Below, one piece after another: positions 1 to 7,660 of a stretch of 41,516 nucleotides of DNA (positions are counted from its first letter, which is position 1; every line of letters starts with the position of its first letter). The stretch lies in IMG/VR virus record IMGVR_UViG_3300020463_000042, positions 1 through 41,516 of that record. The stretch is one strand, 5' to 3'. The position numbers and the translations under genes are program-made. The stretch comes from a virus. A model generated the notes under the pieces. The model was not told the origin of the DNA, did not search any database, and was given only the letters and a program-made list of their open reading frames with translations.

Positions 1-233
1 GCTGTATCAAATATTTTAAACTCACTAGCATTTCTTCCTTCAAATGCTCCAAGTGTAGAATTAAATCTCCATTGACCAGTAGTAGACCCTCGTTGTGCTG
101 TAGTACCTGAAGCAACTTTAGTACCTGTCGTACCAGTATCGCTTATGTTTTCAAATGATACATCAAGATTGCTTCCTGCTATCTTACCATTAGATGTAGA
201 AAGTAATTTAGAGAGGTCTCTAGCTTTTGTCAT
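1..233 (-). CDS. tail fibre-like protein, N-terminal part only (cut by window edge)
   Basis: Partial gene running off the left edge; 77 codons are visible, beginning MTKARDLSKLLSTSNGKIAG. The start has an AGGA ribosome site a few bases upstream. From about residue 38 (GTKVASGTTAQRGSTTGQWR) it is nearly identical to the start of the 533-residue fibre gene at 38875-40476, so this is a second copy of the same adaptor-type N-terminus. Before that point the two differ: this copy carries an insertion rich in S, N and G. The last 77 bases are identical in DNA to 40289-40365. The C-terminal, presumably receptor-binding, part is outside the window. Confidence 0.75.
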   Translation of the reverse strand, partial: MTKARDLSKLLSTSNGKIAGSNLDVSFENISDTGTTGTKVASGTTAQRGSTTGQWRFNSTLGAFEGRNASEFKIFDT

Positions 234-302
234 TTATTTATTTCCTATAATTTGTTGTTGTGTGAATTTTGTAGGCTAGATATTTCTACCTAGCCTTTAA
301 GT

Positions 303-560
303 TTATAAAACTATTGTGTTAGCTTCTTCTTCAGTTAATGCTTCTCCTGCAATTAACTTTGCTTTAGCACTAGCTTTTAAATCTGCTTTAGCTTGTTTGT
401 CTGCTTCTGCTTGATTTTCAAGTTCAGTAGTTTTTGTATCAACTGCTGACATATCTAAAGAAACTTCATTACCATTTTCATCTTTAGCAAGAATATTTTC
501 TTTATCCTCTAATATAGATTTTACATTTGGATATAATAATCTAATTGCATCATGTTTCAT
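303..560 (-). CDS. small fibre-cassette protein (paralogue of 40507-40731)
   Basis: 85 residues, charged and predicted helical. It lies between two fibre genes with a GGAG ribosome site. Its C-terminal ~26 residues (core AKAKLIAGEALTE, ending EANTIVL) match those of the 74-residue protein at 40507-40731, while the N-terminal parts differ. In both places the order is CBM-type fibre, this protein, MTKARD-type fibre. A fibre-assembly chaperone or minor tail protein would fit the position, but no family was recognised and the role is inference from context. Confidence 0.7.
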   Translation of the reverse strand: MKHDAIRLLYPNVKSILEDKENILAKDENGNEVSLDMSAVDTKTTELENQAEADKQAKADLKASAKAKLIAGEALTEEEANTIVL

Positions 561-562
561 AT

Positions 563-1438
563 TTAATCTCCGTTAATGTTTGCACCTTTAGTGTGCGTTA
601 TTATTCCACTAGCTATTTCACTAATAGTTACAGTACAAATTCCTGCAAAACTGTCATTAGCACCATTACCATATGCTGTTCTATTTATGTAAGTGGAGTG
701 ACTACTATTAGTTGTAGCAAATCTATGTTTAATAGTTACTGCATTTGTAGTTTGTGGGTCTAAATAAATTGCTCCTGCAATACCAGTAGCCATTTGTGAA
801 GTTACATTTTCAGCACTACCTCTATCGAAACCATGGGTGCAACCATAAGTATCATCATTTTCTACTGCTGTTTCTGAAATACCAGAATGATTATAAGTAC
901 ACCAATACATACCTTGATAATCTCCTGCGTGTGTTGCCATAAAACTATATTCTACTTTTAATAAACTTGTTGCTGAAGTTGGTGTAATTGTTAAAGTAAC
1001 TGGTGTGTATTCCGTAGCACTTGTTCCTGTCCAAGTAGTTGTATTTGTACTAAATTGAACACCAGTAGATACACTTTTCATTTGCAGTATTGAACTTGTA
1101 ACATTTCCCCAAGATGGATTAGCACCAGAACCACCAGTTTTTAAAACTTGTCCTGCTGTTCCATATCCTAATCGTGCAAGACCAGAACCATCACGATAAA
1201 CTATATCGCCTTGTGTTGTTAGTGTTGATGTTAAGTCTGTTCCATTAGTACCATTAGTACCTGCTTGAGACATTATGTCCCAGTTAGCTGTAACAGTTGG
1301 AAGGTTTCCTGTTGTAGCTGTTTTTGCAACGTAAGACGAACCATTGTACGAAACAACGTCATCTATTGCATAAGCTGTACCTGCATTATAAGCTCCCTTC
1401 CAGTTGAGCTTAATATTGCCGAGTGTTACTGTAGCCAT
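563..1438 (-). CDS. tail fibre/appendage protein with chitin-binding-like N-terminus
   Basis: 291 residues, AGGAG ribosome site. Residues ~12-53 (WKGAYNAGTAYAIDDVVSYN, then GSSYVAK and a W near residue 53) have the spacing of a CBM5/12-type carbohydrate-binding module. A short collagen-like GTNGTNGTD and the phage-tail motif TQGDIVYRDGSGLARLGYG follow. The remaining ~170 residues look like a beta-rich receptor-binding domain. About the first 110 residues are nearly the same as in the gene cut by the right edge (40741-41516); the C-terminal parts are unrelated. Known: such mosaic proteins sit distally on marine phage tails. Inferred: host recognition. Confidence 0.75.
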   Translation of the reverse strand: MATVTLGNIKLNWKGAYNAGTAYAIDDVVSYNGSSYVAKTATTGNLPTVTANWDIMSQAGTNGTNGTDLTSTLTTQGDIVYRDGSGLARLGYGTAGQVLKTGGSGANPSWGNVTSSILQMKSVSTGVQFSTNTTTWTGTSATEYTPVTLTITPTSATSLLKVEYSFMATHAGDYQGMYWCTYNHSGISETAVENDDTYGCTHGFDRGSAENVTSQMATGIAGAIYLDPQTTNAVTIKHRFATTNSSHSTYINRTAYGNGANDSFAGICTVTISEIASGIITHTKGANINGD

Positions 1439-1456
1439 GTTTTATTTTCTCCTGTG

Positions 1457-3418
1457 TTATATTGTAGCTATTAGTTCGCCATTGTTTAACGACCAAGTGA
1501 AACCACTTGCCGCAAATTGCACATCATCAAAGTTGGCGTATTGACTTGCTGATATGTTATCTACACCTTGATTTGTAGTCCTTACTCTTACTGAATTATC
1601 AGTAGGAATTGGTGTATTTGCTTGTCCACCCATTGCTGAGTGAGAAGCACAATAATAATATAAAGTTGGTGCACTACTAGCTACAACTATAGTTACTTGT
1701 GTTGAGCTATTGTGTGTTACACCTGTTGTGTATTCTGAACCACTACCATGCGTACCATCTGAAGTTGTTGAAAACTTAAATGGGTGTGCTGATGGATAGT
1801 TAAATATGTAAGTATTACCTTCATGTAATGTTAAAGTGTCTTGTTGAACACCATCTATAAAATATTTATTTGCACCACCAACTGATTGTACTGTAACTGT
1901 TCTTACTAATGTTGATGGACTAAAGAATTTTTCAAAGCCATATACTTCTGCTGAAGAAGCATTTGCGTATTCTAATGCTGTCGCACCTGCGTTGACAACC
2001 AACGCCTGTCCTGCTGTGCCTAAAGCCGCAGGTGTATTTGTTAAATCATTGATTGATATGTTAGCTAATTCGAATGTACCATAAGCTACTACCATAAGAA
2101 TATCATTAACACTTGCACCACTTGCTAATACTACACTTGTACCTGTAGTTGCAGTAAAGTCAGCATTTGCTAATTTTACACCATTTAGGTAGACATCAAT
2201 AAATCCTGCATCATAAGCCATTGTAGCAGAATTATTGTCTGCACCAGTAAATGTTGTCTGACCTGCTGTTGCAGTGTACTCAAACCTATTTGCAGTGCCA
2301 TTGACTGTGCTCCCTGCCGCCGCCCAACCGCTAGATTTGTAGACTTTTAGCTCATTTGCCGTAGAATCAAAATATAAATCTCCAACATCATTATTTGATG
2401 AGGGTGCTGAACTTGCAATTCTGTATCTTTCTGCAAAAGAGTTGACTCCTGATAAATTAGAAGCAACACTATTTACGTTAGCTATAGAACCTGCAACAGA
2501 AGTAATATTAGAATTTGCTCCTGCAACAGTATTAATGTTTGTTGCATTACCTGCTACTGACGTAACATTTGCATTGTTTGTAGCAACTGTAGTTACATTT
2601 GCACTTATTCCTGCCACAGTTGATACGTTAGCTGATATACCTGCTACTGTATTTACGTTAGCAATATTAGTACCTACTGTATTGACATTAGCTATGTTTG
2701 TTGCAACTGTATCTATCTCAGATGTTGCTTCGTTTAAATCGTCTGCTACAGTTTCTACTTCTGAAACTGCTTCTGCTAAATCATTAGCTACAGCTATAAC
2801 TTTAGCAATGTCTGTTGCTACAGTGTTTACTGAAGTAATGTTAGTCGCTACTGTATTAATGTTTGTAGCGTTAGAATTGGTTGTAGTAATAGCTGACATG
2901 TTACTATTAACAGTATTAATCGCCGCTATATTGCTATTAACATTGTTAAGAGTAGTCTTATCTGACGCTGATAACCACGTGTTTTCTAAGTAATTCTTTG
3001 TTGCCGCATCTTGTGCTGACGTTGGGTCTGCCACATTTGTAATTCTTTTACTCTGTGCGTCCCATTGAAAATTTGTATTAGATAATTTAATTACATCACC
3101 TGCATCATCAATGGCTTCTTGTCCCATCATAAATGCTTGTGTTGAGTCTGTATCTAAATCTGACTCAGTAAGCACTGAACCTGAAGCATAATCTGTAAGT
3201 CTTGAACCTTGTGACGTTCTACGTCTAATTTCAATAGCCGCACCATTTGCAGGTGCAGTATCAAACGTAAGTGTTGTTCCTGCGGCATTTAAAGTAAAGT
3301 TAGTGTTAGCTACCCCTGATATTGTAGTAGTCAAGTCTGCTGTACTTCTATAACTAAACGGTATAGAATAGGCTGTTGTACTGCCGTTACCAGTGTATCT
3401 TACAAAACTATTTGCCAT
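1457..3418 (-). CDS. T7 gp17-type tail fibre with decapeptide repeats and cupredoxin-like domain
   Basis: 653 residues. Residues 1-~110 resemble the T7 gp17 N-terminal domain that joins the fibre to the tail (F-x-Y near 21-23, then SDLDTDSTQAFMMGQEAIDD at 86-105). Residues ~158-326 are a run of ten-residue repeats of the form N-x-x-x-(I/V)-N-T-V-A-x, probably a fibrous shaft. Residues ~378-450 are a common marine-phage beta module. Residues ~505-600 look like a cupredoxin: H545 (AHPFKF) and the C590-x2-H593-x2-M596 cluster in YYYCASHSAMGG match the four copper ligands of plastocyanin-type proteins. A promoter-like element (3445-3464) precedes the gene. Fibre identity is firm; copper binding is inference. 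Confidence 0.9.
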   Translation of the reverse strand: MANSFVRYTGNGSTTAYSIPFSYRSTADLTTTISGVANTNFTLNAAGTTLTFDTAPANGAAIEIRRRTSQGSRLTDYASGSVLTESDLDTDSTQAFMMGQEAIDDAGDVIKLSNTNFQWDAQSKRITNVADPTSAQDAATKNYLENTWLSASDKTTLNNVNSNIAAINTVNSNMSAITTTNSNATNINTVATNITSVNTVATDIAKVIAVANDLAEAVSEVETVADDLNEATSEIDTVATNIANVNTVGTNIANVNTVAGISANVSTVAGISANVTTVATNNANVTSVAGNATNINTVAGANSNITSVAGSIANVNSVASNLSGVNSFAERYRIASSAPSSNNDVGDLYFDSTANELKVYKSSGWAAAGSTVNGTANRFEYTATAGQTTFTGADNNSATMAYDAGFIDVYLNGVKLANADFTATTGTSVVLASGASVNDILMVVAYGTFELANISINDLTNTPAALGTAGQALVVNAGATALEYANASSAEVYGFEKFFSPSTLVRTVTVQSVGGANKYFIDGVQQDTLTLHEGNTYIFNYPSAHPFKFSTTSDGTHGSGSEYTTGVTHNSSTQVTIVVASSAPTLYYYCASHSAMGGQANTPIPTDNSVRVRTTNQGVDNISASQYANFDDVQFAASGFTWSLNNGELIATI

Positions 3419-3444
3419 TAAATTCCTTGATTTTAATTATTTTA

Positions 3445-3464
3445 TCTAAAAGGGGTACTTTATT
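3445..3464 (-). promoter_or_regulatory. putative phage RNA polymerase promoter, before the fibre genes
   Basis: Minus-strand sequence AATAAAGTACCCCTTTTAGA. It matches five other intergenic copies (core TAAAGTWCCC, then ~5 bases and AGA). The TAA at its left end is the stop codon of the preceding core-protein gene, as also at the integrase and nrdB copies. Assignment to the phage polymerase is inferred from recurrence, strand and T7-like placement. Confidence 0.65.
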
Positions 3465-6400
3465 GTAATTGTGATAATATTTGGCTTTCTTGCTTACCAT
3501 AAGTCTCTTTGTACCCATTAACTGTAGAAACTTTACCATTATCAGCCTCAAAGAAAGCGTATTGCATTATATATTCTCTTGATGCTCTTTCATATTCTCT
3601 GATAATTTCTAGTATATATTTATCACCTTGGTATTTACCTGCATATATTCTATTGTCTCTTAAATATCCTTTTCTATTATATGCTGAATTTGAATTTTCT
3701 AACTCATATATAATACGTTCATTAAGTGTTCTACCACCTAGTAATATTTGAGATTTAACTTGAAGCATAGCTTCATACAAAGTTGTACCTTCTCTTAATT
3801 CTATGTTATTAGCTAAAACTTTAGTAGATTTCATTTTAGTAACATTATATTCTTTTAAATTAATATCTAATTTTGTACCTACATCTACTTTAAATCTAGG
3901 TCTTTCCCACAATATGTTAGAATTTTGTAGTATAGATTTTGCTCTTTCAGTTAATATATTTTTACCATTTCTATCTACAATGTTAGCACTCCAATGACTT
4001 GTTACTGGAAATATATCTTGCCAATTACCTAATAACAAACCTTGTGGTTTTGGATATGTATTACCTAACGCATCTCTTCTAGGAGATAACGCATCACCAT
4101 AATTTAATAATTCAAACTGACCATCAAGGTATTCATCATTTATAGTTTTTGATAAAGCATACGGTGTAGATTGTGTTAAATGGTCAATCATATTCATTAA
4201 CTCTACTTCTGAATCACCAAATACTTTATTAGACCATCTCCAACCAGTTGCCGCAGGTATAAGTTTACTTGCACTTCTACTTAAATATCTATCTATTTTA
4301 GATACATTAGCCGCACCTTCTTCATTAGTTGCTTCTGTGTCACTAAATATTGCCATAACTTCAAAGAAATCTTGAGTCATTAAATTACTAGCAAATATAT
4401 TAGACCACAATGCAAATGATGAACTTGACATGTGTGTAAAAAATTCTAATATTTTATTTTGTTCTATGCTGTGTGCAGGGTCGTCCCATAAATCACCTAA
4501 GTCTTCTATAGAATCTTTTATTGCCGCAGTTACCATAAATGGTATAGACAACGGAAAGAATCTTGATAATGAAACATATCTATCTACACCATTCTCATCT
4601 TGATATTTATATGAAAATCTATGTTTTCTATCTTTTGTTTTGTAACCTGTAATTTTATCGTTCATAGCATAGTATGTTGCCATACCATATACTGTCATAC
4701 CTAAATAACTTAGAGCTTCTGCTTTTTGTCTAAGAACAGGGTCAGACGCACTACGCATTGCTCTATACTCCATGTTTAATTTATTTAACATAGGTGTCAT
4801 TTGCCACCCATACTTAAATAAACTTACTGGTGTTTTTACAAAGTGTAATCCTGTTAATACTCTAATTAAAGGATATTGATTACTAAATTTTAATAATAAA
4901 TTTCCAAAGTTATTAGAACTTTGTTTTTGGTCTGGGTAGAATTGATTAGCGTCTAATGCTTCGTTTCTTAAATTTTGTGTAAACGAACTAACTCTTGCTG
5001 TATATGTAGGGTCATTTGCTACAGACTTTGTTAAATCATCTAATGATTCTACTTCTAATCTATTAAAAGTTTTTGTTTGTCTAAAGTTTCCAAACTCATC
5101 TTCATATTGAAAATACAATTCAGACCATTTCTTTTCAAATGGAGTTTGTGTTACTTTTTGACCTTCAAGATTTAATAATTGTTTATCTAATTTATTTATC
5201 TTTTTAACATTAGGTTTATCTTGTGCTTTTTCAAATCTAATGTTTTCTTTTAAATTTCTAATATTTTCTTCTATTCTAACAATTTGTGTTTTATTTATTT
5301 TTCTTCTTTTATTCCACAACTCAGGATAAAATGTTCTCATTCTTTGATTAACATTTGCTACTCTTTGAGCTCTGTTAAATATATTTTTTGTAAATGTGTC
5401 TCCTGCTCCCAGTCCTCTTAGGGATAAGAAAGATAGTTTACCAATAGGAGAAGCAACATAAGACAATGCTTTTTTTAACATATTATTAGATTCTCTAAGT
5501 TGTGTCATATATGTTTCCATGTTTCTTTGTTGTCTACCATCAAATCTGTGTTCTATAGTATCACCAATACTTCTATTAGCTTTCCATGCTAATTGTGCTT
5601 TTTTAAAAGCTATTTGAAAAAATCTTGTTTGTGCTAACATTAAATCATTAGCCATTCTTATTTTATTTAAACCTAATTTACCTTCACCTCTGGCAAAACT
5701 TATAAGACCACTATAGTAATTTTCTACTATATTGGACTGAAATCTAGCTATTGTAGATAGTATGTTAATTTCATGTGTAGTAGGGTCAAATAGTAAGTTA
5801 CCTGTTACATACTCGTTTAATGCTTCAGACAATGTAACTCTAGTATCTTTTTTTGTTCTATTATATTTTCTAATAAATTTTCTCAATAACTCATCATTAC
5901 TAGATAATTCAGCAAATTGATTAATAGCTTTAACTTGTTCTTCTGGTGACATTTTTTCAATACGTGCTAATATATTAGGCATTTCTTTTGTTATAGCAAT
6001 ATCTGCATCTAAACGAAGTCTATCTGCATCTGTCATTTCTACGACAAGTTTTTGGGATTGTAGTGCGTCAGATACACCTTCTACTGACTTGATGTGATTG
6101 TTAAGTAATAATTGTTTTTCTTTTAGAGCTTCAAACAATTTTTGTGCTACAGCAAATTTTTCTTTAGGGTCTACTGCTTCATTACCTATTTTTCTAATTT
6201 CTATTATTTCTTTAGATTTGTTAATTAAATTGTATCTACCTGCTAGTATGTTAGGTGCTAAATCTGGTGCTATTCTTGATATAACTTCTAACTCTTTTGC
6301 TAATTCTTTTGCGTTTTTAGGGTCAAGAATTTTCATAGCTTTATCTTTTATTGAAGCTAATAGACCAACTCTTTCTGTGGTTCTAATAGAACCTTCATCT

Positions 6401-7656
6401 GTTAATCTTTTAATTGTATTATTTATTTCTTTTATAATAATGTTATGGTCTTCTCTTGAACTAATTTTGCTTAAATTTATTATAGGTGTTTTTCTTTTTA
6501 CTTCTTTTATTTTCTTTTCTATAACAACTGTTTGGTCTGGTTTAGTTGTAATTTTTACTTTATCTAATGATTTAAGATTTTCTTTATTAAAAGTTTTAGT
6601 TGCTCTTAATTTAGTTTTTTTATTTATAAATTCTACTTTAGCTTTGTTACCATTAACTTCTATAACTGTACCTACATTTGCTCTATCATCAGCTTGTACT
6701 TTAGTACCAATTTTTATAGGTGCTCTACGTATTAATGGTTTTTGTTTTGTAAGTTTACCATCTTTACCTGACCATGTAGTATCATCATTCTTACCACCTA
6801 GTCCTACATCTCTATCTAAGTCACCTTTAAAACCATCACCTTTATCATAAAATTTACCTGCTTTACCTTTAGCAGACCAATAACCCATAGCTCCACCGAT
6901 TGAACCTTGAGCTACACCACCAGTTACTCCTGCCAATAATGTTCTAGTTACATTGTAATCAGACATTAAATTAGAATCTATCTCAGCCATTTGACGTGCT
7001 CCGTCTGCCGTCACTGCTATAGCACCACCATATATTGCTTCTTTTTTTGCAATATCTACTGCCGCCGCTTTTGATGCTTGTTTAACAAATTGTTTTTTAA
7101 CTAATCCTTTTAATGGTGTTTTAGCCGCTTCTCTAACAACTGTACTACCTGCACCAAACGTAAATAAGTTAAGAGGGTCAGATACAAGAGCAGGTACAAA
7201 ATCTTTAGCCCACTTTGCAAACCCAATAGTTTCATTACCAAACCAAGGTAAATCTGCGTACACTTGAGTTATTTCAGCCCAATCACCTTTGTATTGGTCA
7301 TCTTTCATTAGGACGTTACCTACATCATAAGCAATACCTGCTGTATTATACTCACTCCATATTCTGTCTTGAAAAAATTTTTCTATTAATTCTTGTTTAG
7401 TAAAATCTTTTACAGCTTTACCATTAGTAAATTTATTGTTTGCATCACTAACACCACCTTCATAGTACCTACGTAACACTGTTTCAAATTCATCTGATTG
7501 TAATTTATCAAGAGCAAGTTTTTGTTTTTTAACACGTTTCATGTTATCGTATTGTTTTTTTTCTATTCTTGTTCTTCTGTTCTTGTGTAAGTGTTTGTAT
7601 TTGTCATTATCATCAGTAGATAATGTACTGCTTGTGTAACTGTCTAATACTCCCAT
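3460..7656 (-). CDS. internal virion protein, gp16-like (ejected core protein)
   Basis: 1398 residues, the largest gene, in the place of T7 gene 16, whose product is ejected and helps build the channel through the cell envelope. The N-terminus is very basic (residues ~24-50). Residues ~312-363 contain a KOW-like beta segment (VQADDRANVGTVIEVNGNKA). The middle is charged and helical with coiled-coil-like stretches, and a hydrophobic stretch follows (YLGMTVYGMATYYAMN). I found no clear lytic transglycosylase motif, although T7 gp16 has such a domain near its N-terminus. The call rests mainly on size and synteny. Confidence 0.75.
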   Translation of the reverse strand: MGVLDSYTSSTLSTDDNDKYKHLHKNRRTRIEKKQYDNMKRVKKQKLALDKLQSDEFETVLRRYYEGGVSDANNKFTNGKAVKDFTKQELIEKFFQDRIWSEYNTAGIAYDVGNVLMKDDQYKGDWAEITQVYADLPWFGNETIGFAKWAKDFVPALVSDPLNLFTFGAGSTVVREAAKTPLKGLVKKQFVKQASKAAAVDIAKKEAIYGGAIAVTADGARQMAEIDSNLMSDYNVTRTLLAGVTGGVAQGSIGGAMGYWSAKGKAGKFYDKGDGFKGDLDRDVGLGGKNDDTTWSGKDGKLTKQKPLIRRAPIKIGTKVQADDRANVGTVIEVNGNKAKVEFINKKTKLRATKTFNKENLKSLDKVKITTKPDQTVVIEKKIKEVKRKTPIINLSKISSREDHNIIIKEINNTIKRLTDEGSIRTTERVGLLASIKDKAMKILDPKNAKELAKELEVISRIAPDLAPNILAGRYNLINKSKEIIEIRKIGNEAVDPKEKFAVAQKLFEALKEKQLLLNNHIKSVEGVSDALQSQKLVVEMTDADRLRLDADIAITKEMPNILARIEKMSPEEQVKAINQFAELSSNDELLRKFIRKYNRTKKDTRVTLSEALNEYVTGNLLFDPTTHEINILSTIARFQSNIVENYYSGLISFARGEGKLGLNKIRMANDLMLAQTRFFQIAFKKAQLAWKANRSIGDTIEHRFDGRQQRNMETYMTQLRESNNMLKKALSYVASPIGKLSFLSLRGLGAGDTFTKNIFNRAQRVANVNQRMRTFYPELWNKRRKINKTQIVRIEENIRNLKENIRFEKAQDKPNVKKINKLDKQLLNLEGQKVTQTPFEKKWSELYFQYEDEFGNFRQTKTFNRLEVESLDDLTKSVANDPTYTARVSSFTQNLRNEALDANQFYPDQKQSSNNFGNLLLKFSNQYPLIRVLTGLHFVKTPVSLFKYGWQMTPMLNKLNMEYRAMRSASDPVLRQKAEALSYLGMTVYGMATYYAMNDKITGYKTKDRKHRFSYKYQDENGVDRYVSLSRFFPLSIPFMVTAAIKDSIEDLGDLWDDPAHSIEQNKILEFFTHMSSSSFALWSNIFASNLMTQDFFEVMAIFSDTEATNEEGAANVSKIDRYLSRSASKLIPAATGWRWSNKVFGDSEVELMNMIDHLTQSTPYALSKTINDEYLDGQFELLNYGDALSPRRDALGNTYPKPQGLLLGNWQDIFPVTSHWSANIVDRNGKNILTERAKSILQNSNILWERPRFKVDVGTKLDINLKEYNVTKMKSTKVLANNIELREGTTLYEAMLQVKSQILLGGRTLNERIIYELENSNSAYNRKGYLRDNRIYAGKYQGDKYILEIIREYERASREYIMQYAFFEADNGKVSTVNGYKETYGKQESQILSQLQ

Positions 7657-7660
7657 AATT

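Noticed and set aside
2442-2993. 183-codon open frame on the plus strand
   Set aside because: It is antisense to the decapeptide repeats of the fibre gene and has a low-complexity, repetitive hydrophobic translation; no ribosome site and wrong strand for the whole genome.
6098-6850. 250-codon open frame on the plus strand
   Set aside because: Lies wholly antisense to the gp16-like gene; composition looks like a frame shadow and no start signal is seen.
3460-7656. Lytic transglycosylase domain in the gp16-like protein
   Set aside because: No E-S and G-x-x-Q-type SLT signature could be recognised near the N-terminus, so I do not assign peptidoglycan cleavage to it.
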